A stretch of DNA of 64,000 bases from the NCBI GenBank assembly GCA_017590115.1, contig JAGGNK010015447.1, positions 1,612,001 to 1,676,000 of the forward strand, given 5' to 3'. The stretch comes from Montifringilla adamsi (taxonomy: Eukaryota; Chordata; Aves; Passeriformes; Passeridae). Under the pieces are notes generated by a model. That model had not been told where the DNA came from. It ran no database searches and saw only the letters and a list, made by a program, of their open reading frames with translations. A program made the translations under genes and the position numbers. The number at the start of each line of letters is the position of its first letter. Within the stretch, counting starts at the first letter, position 1. Below, one piece after another: positions 15,201 to 26,300 of this stretch.

Positions 15201-18200
15201 CAGTCCTAAGTAGAATATTAAAAAGAATCAAACAACTACAAAGAGATGGTAGTAAAAAGTAAAAAGCAATCAGAAATAATATGCCCTCGACTTGCATGAT
15301 TCTGTTTATTCAGAATCTCTAAACATGTGGAAATAGGTTCTTTTATTATGGATGGTAAATTGAGGCACAAGGATGCAAACTAATAAAACACTACAGCCAC
15401 ATCCCAGCTCCCAGGCTCTTGCTCCTACTAATAGACAGCCCTTCCAACATAATTAGGAATGTAAAAAATCCTGAATATCTTCCTGCTGACGACAGTAATT
15501 CAAACCATGTTAAGGACCGGGGGTCAAACACCACTGCTTGCTCACTTTACTTCTCCAGTATCAGACTGCATTGAAAGCACCTCTTTCCACTGAGATAATT
15601 TACACTCTGTTATTCACTCCCCACTGTCTTGAGCAACTCTTAAGGGGCCCTGGCCAAAGCAAGCTGATGTCACTGGAGTGTTCATCTCCAAGAGGCAGAC
15701 AAGGATACACCCATGCAGAGATACCCTGTACTTTCTTCACTTTGCTAACTCATCCCAGCCAGCAAGCAGGAAGGGGAAGGAAAAACTTGGGTTATCTTAA
15801 AGACACAAATAAATTCCCTTGGTTTGTTCAGGTGGAATTGTCAGGAATAAAGAATTATGTTGCTGACACAGCTCCCAAGATGGGATAAAAAAGATATTTC
15901 AGAATAATGCTGGGCTCCAGAATTTGCTAGATCTTTACAATAATTAAGGAGGAAAGATTGTCCCTTTAACAAACTCATGATCCATACTTAGTCTTAGCTT
16001 TGATAAATCCAATCTATTTGAGGCTAACTGGAAATGTCTCTCCATCTGTACAGCTAACCCATACGACATTAATGAGCTTCATCTTCTTACATGAGGGGCA
16101 CACATAAACTCCAGTACTTTCACAGACATGTCAGTCCTGTAAAAGAGCAAGTCCTTTATTTATCCCCCTCTTACAGGAATCTCTAATGTACCAGAAGTAC
16201 CCAGGTTCGAATTTGGGAAATTTATTTTCAAAGTTTTAAGATACTCCACTATTTTAACAGAAGGCACATGCATTTTTCCAAGGCATTTTTTCTTCTCTGC
16301 AAAACTCTCTGCCCAGACTTTCTTTGTTCTGGAAAACTTAACACCAGCATCCTTCAAGAATCTTGGCCTAAGATTACCTATCATTTCATCTCTACTGAGA
16401 AGTATCCAAGCCAGAAAGTAGTGCTGCTCAGTGGTTAAAATACATGACCTGGGAGTCAGTCTTTGGGTTTTCTTCAGAACCTTCCTCCTCTGAGTACCTT
16501 TAAAAGCTCTCAACAGTTCACTTGGCTGATGTGCTGTGCTGCTACAACACCTCCTACCTGAGAGATGCTGGCAGTTTGGGAAGCTAGTTTGAGATCCTAG
16601 CGTGTAAATGAATATGCATTACAAAGTACTGTTCTCAAATACAGTGAACATAAAAACCAGAGAATGGAGAGAAGTCCAAGTCAATGAAATTGATACCAGG
16701 ATCCCAAATGTTCAAAGCACCTTTGTACAGAACTTCCCTGTAAGGACAGTGGCATGATTTTGAGTTTTGCACATTAATATATCATTTCAGTAACTGCAAA
16801 CATATTGATTTTCAAAAATATCTGGTTTCAAATGTTTTATCTTCAACAATGTAAAGCAAAATAATGTCAACAAACTATTTTGTATCTATGCAGTGCTCAA
16901 TTTGTGTTACAATGGCACCTATTTTGTGTTACAATGGCACATGAAAAGTACAGGGTACAAAGATGGTTAAAAAATAAATCTGGGGAAAAGAGAAAATTAT
17001 AAAACTTGACACAATGTTTATCAAGCCAAATCTCAAGCCAAAACTCAAAGGTTATAAAGAAATTGCCTGAAGTAGGCTACAAATCACACACTTCTGCCTG
17101 CTGGAAAAGGTTTCCAAACACAGGAATGTCAGCTGCATTTGTAAATTTTACTGAATTTTTGCAGACTCAGATTTTTCATTTGTCTAAATATGGTTTGAGG
17201 CAGAACAGTGCCGGGAACCAACTTCTGAAAGTCTTGGCCTCTGTTATTAGCACATTGTTCAAAAATAATAAAACCAATAAATTATTCAGACAGTTTGGAA
17301 GTTATTCTTGGAAATTTTTACATTTAAGAATACCCTGTGAAATCACTGTAACAAAATACCAGCATGTATGTATTTTCTTTGTTGCTGTTTTGACAAATTT
17401 TGGAATAGCAGCTAATTCTGCTGAAATAAACTAGTCTAACCCAAATATTAAGCTAACATTTAGGAGGCCCCATTATTCACAACATTATCTCAGCTTCTGG
17501 AAGGATAGGAAACAATTTTCTAGTTTCATGTAAGTACTTCCCTTGATTTTAGCATGACTGCTGACATAAATTTTTCTCTATTTTGTAGCCAAATTTTTCT
17601 CTAATTTATAGTCAAAATTAAGACACTTCTTATGGCCTCTTTCAGTCAGTGTCTGGAGACAAATCAAGACAAAAGTACTGTACTGATGGGGAGAGATAAA
17701 TCAAGTTCCAGAAACCTGATGAAGAAATAACTTTGGCCTAATTCTCCTCGGTTTTGCATGTAAATCACATACTTCCCACAGATTATACAAAGTGAGGTTA
17801 CATCCTCATTTCACCATCCCTTTGCACTCCTGTGACTGCACAGAGCAGGAGAGACTCACGCTCCTTCTTGCAGAAGTAACTGATCCTATAAGATGCTTTG
17901 CTGCTTATTTCTGTGGAACAGAGACTAACTTTTTGCTTTGATTTTGTGAATCTAAAGCTCTCCCCAGGGAAAAAAAAAGTAAAAAAAAAAAAAATAAAAG
18001 ACTGAAAAAGCCCACTCTTGCTTCCTTGCATAAAAATAATATATTTTAGCAACACTGGGTCATTATAAAAATTAAACAACGTCCCTCCCTCTGAAAGCTG
18101 TAGGGCTTGAAGAAAAAGCAATGACCAAATCAGGGTAAAACATCCTGGCAATACTCAGGTTTATGCATTGCATGGTATTCCAGTGATTGCAAAGGACACG

Positions 18201-19961
18201 TTGACAGACTTCATTTCGGGACACAAGAAAGACAACTACCTCCAAATTCAGTTCAGTGCATTGTTCAGCTGTTTTCAGTCAGCGTTACATTTTTAATCAC
18301 TGCGGGAAGTGTTGACTGAAGAGGTAAATGAGTCCACTTCTCCTGCATGTCAATTTATTCAGCTTTAGGAGGCAGTGGGTATTTTAACACTAAAATCATT
18401 ACTAACTACCCATAATGAATCTAGTACGTTCCAGTAAACTGTGGAACACAAAAAAGCTCAGGCTGGTAAGGAACTCTGCAGGTCACCTTGTCCAAACCTC
18501 TGCTCCAAGCAGGGCTGACTTTGGTGTAACATCACATTACTCAACACTTCTTCCAACCCAGAGCTTAAAATTCCTAAGGGTGATTGCAAATGCGCCACAT
18601 CAAACAGATGACGGAAATCCTTCTTACTAGAATGGGATTTCAAGAAATTACAAAAAACCAGGCTAAAATGAGGCAATTAAGATAAGACCCAAGGCTCATT
18701 AAGTCCCGACAGGTGCATTTCCAAACTTTCCTTCAAAACATCTCATGACAGACTCTGTAACACCTTGCAGTAATCTCCTCTACAGCTCACTATTCATTCC
18801 TCCTCCCGATCCATCAGCAGATGAGTTAGGATTACGAGTTAGTTACCTGGGAGCTGCACCCATACTGATCCACCCTGCCCTCATTTGTTTATTCCCTGCT
18901 TCACCAACCACTTTTGTATCTCGCTCTGCACCATGCTTTGTCCCCAAGGGCATCTTTCGCATCTCTCAGTAGAATTTCCATTCTTTCCCCTTCCTATTAC
19001 TTCTCTCTTCTACTCAATCAGCCCTTGAACACATCAGGACATGGCATGTTGTTCTCCGTGGGGCTTCCACAGTGCACACCGCGGCTCCCGGCGGCGGGGC
19101 ACGGGGCGCTGCACCAGGCCGAAAGGAACGACATCCTCCCCTGCCCGCACTCGGCAAGGGCAGCGACCGCCTCTCCTCGATCCTCACACCCCTCCATAGG
19201 AGGTCATCTTCGGTGGTATCCACCTCACTTATGCTCATGGAAGCTCTGCATGGGAACTGCGGCCCCTGAAGAGCAGGCACGCTGGTGCTGACACTCCTCC
19301 AGACCATTCTGTCACCGGGGCCAGGTGACTCACCGCGCACAGGTGTCCCTTTCCCTTCGGGGGAAGCCAGCGCACCTAGCCCTGCGCACCTGTCCTTCCC
19401 CGACACGCCTCGGCTCTTCAGGACAACCCTCACAGCCACCGAGCGCGCACCCAGACGGGACGGTGCGAGGGAAAAGCCACAGCAGTTTCATTAAGGGCGG
19501 TGAGGCGAACGGGCGCACTGTCCCCAGCGCTGGGGGACAGCCCCCGTCCCGGGGGACGCCGAGGAGCAGACTCTGCCTGCTTTTCCCCCGACGAATGCCC
19601 CGCGGGACACCAAACCTCCCCCGCGGCCGCACGGCTGCCGTCCGCCCGCCTCAGCGCTTCCCCGCTCCCCGACGGCTCCGACCACCGAACTCGCCCCGAC
19701 CACTTCCCCGCCCGCCGCGCCGTCCCCCCGCACCGCCCCCAGCACCCCTCTGCCCGCCACGGGACGCTGCTCCCCGGCCCTCGCCCGCTCTCAACCCGCC
19801 CCGGCCCGGCCAGACCCGCGGGCTGCCCGCCGGCACCGAGCGCTCAGGTGCGTCACACCGACCGACCGACCGACCGACGGACGGGCTGCCCCGGTAGCTG
19901 CCGCTACCTGCGGGCTGTCCTGCAGAGCCTCTTCCAGGAGGAGCTTGTCGACGGCGGGCAT
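161..19961 (-). CDS. APPL2: APPL2, N-terminal part (7 coding exons, gene runs off the left edge)
   Basis: APPL2 is an endosomal adaptor with BAR, PH and PTB domains; it acts as a Rab5 effector and modulates adiponectin and growth-factor signalling (family knowledge). Seven minus-strand exons, all with AG acceptors and GT donors where visible, join without a frame break at 19908-19961, 15073-15171, 4950-5009, 4392-4463, 2493-2580, 336-377 and 161-219. They encode 158 residues of a protein of about 660. The start MPAVDKLLLEEALQDSPQ matches vertebrate APPL2, not APPL1, which begins MPGIDKLPIEE. Later segments such as QQLSKQLLAYEKQ and ADTMILPIIQFREKDLT are near-identical to mammalian APPL2, with conservative changes only. 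All 158 residues belong to the N-terminal helical BAR region; PH and PTB exons must lie left of position 1. Introns are 116, 2115, 1811, 486, 10063 and 4736 bp. No disabling change is seen. Confidence 0.96.
336..377 (-). CDS. APPL2: APPL2 exon 6 (42 nt)
   Basis: This small exon completes a Glu codon and then encodes VSTLKDLFGLASN, leaving one G for the next exon. The acceptor is CTTTTCCAG and the donor GTATGT. It is only 42 nt long, so it would be missed by length-based gene finding, but residues and phase fit APPL2 exactly. Confidence 0.93.
378..2492. other. APPL2 intron between exons 5 and 6
   Basis: AT-rich intronic DNA of 2115 bp. No coding sequence, RNA gene or clear transposable element was recognised. 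Confidence 0.6.
2493..2580 (-). CDS. APPL2: APPL2 exon 5
   Basis: Encodes LNILHSELAKQLADTM through FREKDLT (29 residues plus the first base of the next codon). The acceptor is CTGTTTCAG and the donor the strong GTAAGT. Differences from human (NIL for NLL, HS for HT, MI for MV) are conservative. The exon ends in phase 1, which pairs with exon 6. Confidence 0.95.
2581..4391. other. APPL2 intron between exons 4 and 5
   Basis: Intronic DNA of 1811 bp. Short open frames on both strands have no recognisable similarity. No repeat family was identified. Confidence 0.6.
4392..4463 (-). CDS. APPL2: APPL2 exon 4
   Basis: Encodes 24 residues beginning HFALGKGDEEVIST and ending YFSKVVDE. The acceptor is TATTTTCAG and the donor GTAATT; both ends are phase 0. 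This segment is nearly the same as human APPL2, which has N instead of H at the first residue. Confidence 0.95.
4950..5009 (-). CDS. APPL2: APPL2 exon 3
   Basis: Encodes 20 residues, NEMCLATQQLSKQLLAYEKQ, continuing the BAR helix. The acceptor is TTTGTAG and the donor GTATGT; both ends are phase 0. A plus-strand open frame of 144 codons crosses this exon and is a chance antisense frame. Confidence 0.95.
5169..5743 (+). mobile_element. Avian endogenous-retrovirus LTR, plus orientation
   Basis: The block opens TGTTTTCAGTTAGGATAGAG, continues with GTTAATTTCTTCTCAGCAGC, has an AAGGGATATTCCACACCAT segment and an AGTAAATAAACTGGGG TATA-like site near 5435, and closes with AGCTGGGCTTAAACCATGACA. I recognise this as a common avian LTR family; the same family occurs inverted at about 58884-59432. 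No internal retroviral genes accompany it, so it is a solo or truncated LTR. An AT-rich stretch at 5540-5625 interrupts the usual sequence. No convincing target duplication was seen. It lies antisense to APPL2. Confidence 0.8.
7152..7197. repeat. Perfect 19-bp inverted repeat with 8-nt loop
   Basis: The left arm (7152-7170) and right arm (7179-7197) are exact reverse complements, separated by ATGTTAAG. The arms are AT-rich with an internal A6/T6 run. The stem could fold in RNA from either strand, or form a DNA cruciform. It lies inside the 10-kb APPL2 intron. No known element was recognised. Confidence 0.9.
12072..12260. repeat. 63-bp tandem repeat, three copies
   Basis: The core TTCTCCTTAATCAGGGCATC begins at 12111, 12174 and 12237, exactly 63 bp apart. 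The intervening GTGCCACTTTTGGGTCCTGTG and AGGGCAACCTCACTCC segments also repeat with a few substitutions. The period is divisible by three, but a TAA in the core and the lack of splice context argue against coding. It is a minisatellite in the large APPL2 intron. Confidence 0.92.
15073..15171 (-). CDS. APPL2: APPL2 exon 2
   Basis: Encodes 33 residues beginning TRSLLSVFEEDAG and ending AMQRVYGAQ. The acceptor is ATTGAAG and the donor GTAATT; both ends are phase 0. This is the start of the first BAR helix and reads TEYTNQLL, where human has TDYTNQLL. Confidence 0.95.
15345..15425 (-). repeat. Possible degenerate MIR/AmnSINE-like remnant
   Basis: The text GGTAAATTGAGGCACAAGG followed by AACTAATA, CACATCCCAGCTCCCAGGCTC resembles the reversed body of an ancient tRNA-derived SINE (AAACTGAGGCACAG, then CCCAGGCTC). 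It is heavily diverged, so assignment from reading alone is tentative. Confidence 0.3.
16425..16480 (+). repeat. Possible tRNA-derived SINE head
   Basis: The stretch GCTCAGTGGTTAAAATACAT followed by GACCTGGGAGTCAGTCTTTGG resembles the tRNA-like head of ancient amniote SINEs (box A-like CAGTGGTTA, then TGGGAGTCAG and a decayed box B). It is short and diverged. It is not a functional tRNA gene, because no cloverleaf could be drawn. Confidence 0.35.
16901..16940. repeat. 18-bp direct repeat, two copies
   Basis: TTTGTGTTACAATGGCAC occurs at 16901-16918 and again at 16923-16940, separated by four bases, giving a 22-bp period. It looks like a simple local duplication. Confidence 0.9.
18436..18560 (-). 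mobile_element. CR1 LINE fragment
   Basis: The text CTCAGGCTGGTAAGGAACTC, then TGCAGGTCACCTTGTCCAAA and CCTCTGCTCCAAGCAGGGCTG, matches the familiar reverse-complemented 3' region of avian CR1 (GGCTGGAAGGGACCTCTGGAGGTCACCTGGTCCAA..., remembered consensus). The 3' end therefore points left, on the minus strand. The fragment is diverged and 5'-truncated, as nearly all avian CR1 copies are. Confidence 0.75.
19857..19884. repeat. ACCG/ACGG tetranucleotide repeat just inside APPL2 intron 1
   Basis: Five ACCG units followed by two ACGG units lie about 20 bp beyond the APPL2 exon 1 donor. In the APPL2 transcript this reads as CCGT and CGGT units. Every unit contains a CpG. Confidence 0.9.
19908..19961 (-). 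CDS. APPL2: APPL2 exon 1 (first coding exon)
   Basis: Encodes 18 residues from the start Met (19959-19961) through SPQ, ending at a GTAGC donor (19903-19907 on the plus strand). The start context on the coding strand is CCAACATGC, with A at -3, a reasonable Kozak match. The same frame stays open upstream to a GTG at 20007-20009, but there is no upstream ATG in that stretch and vertebrate APPL2 proteins begin at MPAVDK, so this start is preferred. The exon lies inside a CpG-rich region. The phase is 0, matching exon 2. Confidence 0.95.
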
Positions 19962-20030
19962 GTTGGCGCGGCGGAGCCCTGGCAGGAGCGGGGTGCGCGG
20001 CGCTGGCACGCCCCGGCGGCGGGGCTCGGC

Positions 20031-20054
20031 TGCGTGCGTGCGTCCGTCCGTCCC
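20031..20054. repeat. GCGT/CCGT tetranucleotide repeat upstream of the APPL2 start
   Basis: About three TGCG/GCGT units run into three CCGT units, roughly 70-90 bp upstream of the APPL2 ATG, in the presumed 5' UTR or core promoter. It is related in composition to the ACGG repeat on the other side of exon 1. Confidence 0.85.
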
Positions 20055-20334
20055 CGCGGGGGTGGCCGCGGCACTTCGCAGGCACCGAGCACGGCTGGAC
20101 GGCTCCGCTGGCGGGGCCGGGGCCGCTCACTCCACCCAGTTTCCGTCCGCCGGAGGAAGCGAGTCACGGGGAGGGCCGGTGGGGGGAGGCTTCCTGCCGC
20201 CATTAGCTCGACGGGCAGCGGCAGCGAGGGCGCAGATGGAGCGCGGGCTGTGCCGGCCTCCCGCAGCTCCGCTCCCTGAGAGCAGGGTGGCGGGAGGAGG
20301 GATGTAGCAGCGGCCCTGGGTGCCCCCTGAGCTG

Positions 20335-23300
20335 AGAGAGGCTGTGAGGGTGCGTGGGTGTGATAAAAACCAGGGGAAGATCAGCCCCTCCAGCCTGAGC
20401 TCGTGGGGCTTGGGGACCTCTAGCTGTGGGCGAGCCCTTTGCTGTGCTCTCCTCAGGTAGCGCGGCAGGGACACACTTAGGGCATCAGTACAGCCGCTTG
20501 TTTGTCAGTGATCCTCCTTTGTGGAGGGTCTGCGTTTGTTCTTGTCCATGGAGAACTCTGCAAGTGAAACTCTGGGACCTTGTTGTGCTCCAGACAGGCA
20601 AATCCCCACCTAGACAGCCATAGCCCATAATACCATAACCCCATAACACCTAGGGGGTTAGAAGGGATGCATTTTGAGTTACTGGTCCTTCATGTACTGA
20701 GCTATGTTTTTATGTGTCTTGATGCTGTTTTAATTGTGTTGGATAACTTCAGCATTTGGACACTAACTTGGATTCTTAGTTGAACAAAATTAATATTTGC
20801 AAAGTAAGCACAGCTTGATATGTATTTGATTATGTACATGCCTTTGAAGGGTGTCCATTGCTTTTAGATGCCTTAGCTTCTCCAAAAGTCCAGGGTTACA
20901 GATCTTGCAGGGAAGTTGTTCCATTCTTGTCAGCTGTAGCTTTTGTTGCTCCAGTGTGCCTTTAGATAAAAATGGAGATACTCAAATCCAGAATCTCATT
21001 GAAGAAAAAAAACCCCCAAAGCCCAAAAACCAACAAACTACAAAAACCCCAAAATAGCAACAAAACCCAAAACAAAACCCAAACAAGAAAAACCCATTTC
21101 TGAAGACTTCAGGAAGAGTCCTGCGAATTAAACAGAATACACAACCAACCATACTGGCTGTAAGATGCTACCATCTTTGAAGAAATTTCACAAGCTTCAG
21201 ATAACTCGTATTGCTGGCCTCTTTTAAAAGAAGAAAAATAATTCTAAAAAATGCAGATCCTGTTGTAAAAACCTCCAAACATTAATATCAGCCAGCTTTT
21301 TGCATCTAAGTCCCAGTGGATTTTTCCACTTCTGTCACTCTTAAGAAATAGCAAACATTTTATATGACAAGGTGATTGCTAATAAAGATTAAGAGTTTTT
21401 TTTTCCAATTAAAAGACTTTTTGCAGATTGGCTGGATGATTGTTTGCTTAATTATGTATGAGAAAGACCACTGAACCCTGTAATTTTGGCTAAGGTATTT
21501 CTGTGTGTCTGACATTGATTGGTATTGCTTCTGAAGCTTGTGATGGGACCTTTAACCCAATGTGCCAAGCCGTAACAGTGGGACTGCTCCACCAGTCCTG
21601 AAACTGGACTCCTTGTTCCAGGCCTTTGAGTAAGAACAGAGGTCTCACATTTAGTTCTTTTTCCTGTCTGAATAAAGACACTGAACCATAATAAAAATCT
21701 CTAGCTAGTACCAAAAATACCATGGATGACAGTATGTATTTACACAAAGAGAAAATAAAAATAGATATGGATTTATCATAATAATGTTTTGGAGAATTTT
21801 AGAATGGTGAAAAGAGGCTAGACATTTTATTTTCTACAGAATATGAAATAGGGCACCAGTTAGGCATTAGGCTTAAGAATCCATGATCACATCTGAGCCA
21901 ATTTTGTCAGTCTGTGTTAAGTCTTATTTTTCTTTCATCAGAGATTTTGAAAACATTGCTTGAAATTAATAGAGAACAAGAAAACCATGCTGCATCAGAT
22001 TTTCTGTATGTGTTAAAGTAAGTTCAGGGCATTTTTTTAATATTTCCCAAATACTTAGTTTTAGTTACAATTCTTGCCTCTTTCTTTCCCCTTCTTGTCG
22101 TGAAATAGTTCAGCAACAGCTCTTACATTGAGTTGAAGAATTTCCTTCACCAGGAAAGCATTGAGGTGGTTTGTGGTTTTATTTCACATCACTACAATAG
22201 CCTGGAAGATTTTGTCTTCTTCCTTTTGATGTCTTTGTTTAGTATGAGGTTCAAGAGTGGAAGCCTGTTGTCATTCCAAAGTTCAGAATAGTTATTTCCA
22301 GAACAGGTTCTACTAGTTTTATTTAATTAAAACAAAAAGCACTTCATTAACTTACTGAAGGGTGATGCTTTTTACTAGTTGTCAGTCTTTGTTGCATCAT
22401 TTCCTACACAGCTATAAACTTGGCAAATTGCTTATTTATGGTGAACAAAATGTTTGTATTGAACTTTACCAATTCACTCCAGGTGTTTTTAAATTTTAAA
22501 AAGTTGCCTATTAGTAATTGAAAATAATTTCTCAGTCACTTGGTTTTATTGGGTCTCAAGAATTATTCTTCAGTTTTGGTAACTCCAAATAATGTTTCTA
22601 AAAGAATTGAAATAACCCACAGTACTGCCACCAAACATTTAAGCAATTTATCTATGCAGCATTAGCAGTATTATAAAAAGAAGTTAGGTACCTTGTCCGT
22701 GGGCAGTCCTTTGGGTAGAGGTGTCTCATTCTTTGACACAAGAAAACACGGTTTCTGGGTTTCCTGAGTTTCCACGTTCTACATCCAGGCACTAAATGCA
22801 ATATACTCACTACTACAAAAAGTCATGCTGACTGGAAAGCACTCTTCCAGCTGTTCTAGGAACATTGAACATAAGGAAAGACAAGAGTAGGCACAGTACC
22901 CAGAATCAGTCACCTGACTACTCCAAAGACCTGCCATGGAAGCATGAAGTGAGCTGGAGATCACTGCCGGGAAGCAGTGTGTGTGTGTATTCCGTAACCT
23001 ACAGATGACTCAATTATGTGAAGAAAAATGGCTCCTAGAGTGTGTGTGAAAACTAGGGAAAAAACCTCAGAAAGGCTACAATTAAAGTGATCCATACTGC
23101 TTATAAAACTAGCAAGAGATCATAGTATCAAGTAAAATCAATAAATAATTGAGTGTTGAGTATGAAGTAATTGATTACATAAACTAATTGTCCTGCTTCT
23201 AAGAAAAGATGATGCTCCCTTCCAGCAAAAGCCTGACAGTAGCCAAAAAATCTCATAGCTGGGAGAATGATCAATTTTAAAGGAAAGAAGAAAGTTTGAA

Positions 23301-26300
23301 TTCATCTGGAATTTCAATATTTGTCTTCTAAACAAATCTCTTGGCAAAATGCTATAAAATCTTCCAGTATTACTGTAGGTCCACAGAAACTGGTGCATCT
23401 TCAAACCTGAAATTGGGGTTTTACACAGGACAGTCTTGTTCCTGTTTGAGGATGGCCAGGAACATCCCTTGGTAACCAGCCTGTCAAGTCTGGCCCTGTG
23501 ACAGGACAGGAAGGACCATGGTGTGAGGTGGCAGCTGGGACTGTGCTTTCTGCAGGACTGAAGGTGTCAATACCATGCTTCCAGGTTTGCCCAAGTGCTT
23601 TCCCCCCTAACTGCCCAACACCAGCTCAGGGCTGGAAGCAGCAGTGCCAAGCCTGGATGGTGCTGTGCCTGAGTTAATAAGCCCTGGCAGCTTTAATTGG
23701 ACTGTTTGGAAACAAGGCAGCTGTTGTGCATCCTTAGCCTAATTTATTTCCAAATTTCATAATCCACCCAGTATTAATGGAGAGCTGACTGTAATTATTT
23801 TTTTTCTGGTTAGACTAGTTACAGAGTAAGTCATACTGCATCGTGCTCTCTTTCTCATATGTTCCATTATAACTTTAAAGAACTTATTGCATTATGCTTC
23901 CTTTTTGGCTTCATACCTTGTACTTTACAAGAAATTTCTGAGCAGTGGTGTGCTATTTGCTAAGTCAGCTGAGTATATTTATGCTTTTAACAAAGTGTCT
24001 CATATTCTTCTTTGTGCTCAGTAAAAAATCTTTGAACTACAGATGACTTTTAGACATGTAATAATTTACCATAAGTTGTGCAGCTTTGTATAAATATATA
24101 TATAAATATAGAGGATATGTTATATGATAGTAGCAATAAATTGCTTCAAATGAATACAAGTGAAAGATATGAAAAGGGCTCTCAGTACTTTCACTACCAG
24201 AAGCATCCCAAAACAATTTTTTAAATAGTATCTGAATAAATTACTTGTTAAATTAATAGTAGGACATCTGATGTACTGGACATGTCTTGGACACATAGGA
24301 AACGAGTATCTTGTGATTTTGTGTGTGACCCATAACATAATACTGGGCTGAAATAAAATTCCACTGAAATTATGAATTGCTATGTGACCAAGATGCCGTA
24401 TTCTTTGTTTTAACATAAAATACATGGCTTTGTTTATTTCCATTAAACACGTTAGTAATATGCCAAAATGGATATGCACAGATGGACTGGCTGGTGGGAT
24501 GGATCTAATTAAAACCTCATTGAAGGTGAAGGGTATAACTGCCATCTTTAATTTAATGTAATTTAAGGACAATTAAGTCCCCTCCTATAACCAAGCCCAG
24601 CAGCAGTCTCCACCCAGATACAGAATAAAGATATGGTTTCAAATGCTGGAGTCCCTGATGGCAGTACCAGCCAGAGATGTTGCCACCACTTCCTCCACAC
24701 CTTCCTCTGCCCTGTGCTGTGCGGGCTTGGATAGTGTTGCCGTGACTGTTTGTTTGGGGGCCTGTCTGATTTAACAGTTTGCATTTGCTTTGCAAGAAAC
24801 AGGAGCAATGAGATAGTGGGTAGTTCGTTGGAGATTTAGTGGAATATTGTAAGCTAAAAGTTTTTTGTTTTTGCAGTGCAAATGTCAATACACAGGCTCC
24901 TTCCTCCTTCTCGATGTGCTTTTTGTGATGTATGTTGCTCCCTAACCTGCTTCAGGTGACGGTCCAATGGTGTTCAGGACTGTCTGAGGAATGGTGAAAA
25001 ATCTTTGGGTGAAATACAAGAAGTGACAGAAAGAATAATACAGGTACTTCATCAAAGAAATGCATATCTGATATGATTCTGTACATTAATATGAGACCTC
25101 CAATGCCTGACATATGATTATGAAGTGCCAATAAATAACCTGTTAGACATAAAGGGTACCAGAAGTCAGAAAACCACATTCAAGTGCAGGCTGGATCTGC
25201 AGAAAAGACCGTCAATTTAGTGTCAGAGGGAACCTGCTTTTTTAGTCTTTGCAACATCAATACAAATATCAGAAGCAAATGCACTTAATGTTACTGTGTC
25301 TAAAGCCAGCTCTTGGTCTAATTTTTTTATCATGAGATCACATGAACCAATCAGTCCCTGTACTTTTGTGTTTCTTTCTGAACAACACAATTGAAAAATT
25401 CATGTGGTCTTAATTCTGGTCACTCCCTTTGATTCACTTTTGTTCATTTTTCTATGGCTGGTTAGGCTAAAAAAAGCTGAATGATAATGTCTTAACATTT
25501 ATATACAGCAGAACATATCTTAAGGCCTATTAGAAGTCCAGAAAAGGTTGCTGGCGTGATTATATCCTTTTTGGTCTTCCTGTTTGGACTCTTTTTGTTC
25601 TCCATACACCGTGTAGCACAAAGGGGTCTGGGTACATAACTGAGTCTGCTGCAGACCACGGGAGCCCCAAACAGCTCTCCTGCCTGCTTCCCCCTTGAGC
25701 AGAGCCTGTCTGTGCTGCCCAGGGCAAAGGCAGAGCAGGATGTGGTGGTGCAAGAGGGTGTCATTTTGTATTTTTGGAGAAACAGCAAAAACCTCGGAGG
25801 ATGATACAGAAAGTATTAAGGAAACTCTAGGCAGCACCCAAATAGCACAGATACCACAATCTGTTTGTTTCCTGCTGGGCAGTGACTCCTCCCAGCAGGC
25901 TGCTGAGACAAGGTCAGGAGCCCCAGTACACGAGCAAGTGCAGTCGTACAAGGAAATGCAGTGCTGCATTGCTGCCCAGGGAGCAGGTCTGTGCACCCAC
26001 AGTCCAGCTCAGCAGGAACCCTCTCACCCCAGAGCTCTCTGTTCCTCCACAGTGTTCTGATGCTTCCAGTGTTGCAAGATCAGATGTTTCCAATTTTTCT
26101 TCCTGTGGTGGCTGCTTAAAAGTTCTTCTGCTGTCTGGAGAAAGTCAAATACTGGGAACCCTTTCCTGTCATATGACTGGACCTACTGCTGCAAATGAGG
26201 GGCTTGCCAGACAGCTGGAATTCTGCAGCATGTGCACTGAGCACTCCATCCAGCATTGCTGCTGGAGGCTGGGTTCTTGCTGTGGCGAGCTGGTGACTTG

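Larger units (their letters stand above)
15172..19907. other. APPL2 intron 1
   Basis: Intronic DNA of 4736 bp, AT-rich on the left and turning CpG-rich from about 19,030. It carries possible SINE remnants, a short direct repeat at 16901-16940, a CR1 fragment at about 18436-18560 and the ACCG repeat at 19857-19884. No additional exon was recognised. Confidence 0.6.
19030..20330 (-). promoter_or_regulatory. APPL2: CpG-rich promoter region of APPL2
   Basis: A strongly GC- and CpG-rich block surrounds the APPL2 start codon and contrasts with the AT-rich flanks. It contains many GC-box-like GGGGCGG/CCGCCC stretches and no clear TATA box, as usual for a housekeeping-type promoter. Transcription would start on the minus strand somewhere above 19961; the exact site cannot be read from the sequence. 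Several long open frames on both strands within this block reflect GC richness and have no recognisable protein match. Confidence 0.75.

Noticed and set aside
16425..16510. tRNA gene
   Set aside because: Box A-like and box B-like words are present, but no cloverleaf can be drawn; a decayed SINE head is more likely.
19325..20279. Open frames of 190 and 259 codons on the plus strand, and 141-159 codons on the minus strand
   Set aside because: They are proline/arginine-rich frames produced by CpG-island composition, overlapping each other and APPL2 exon 1.
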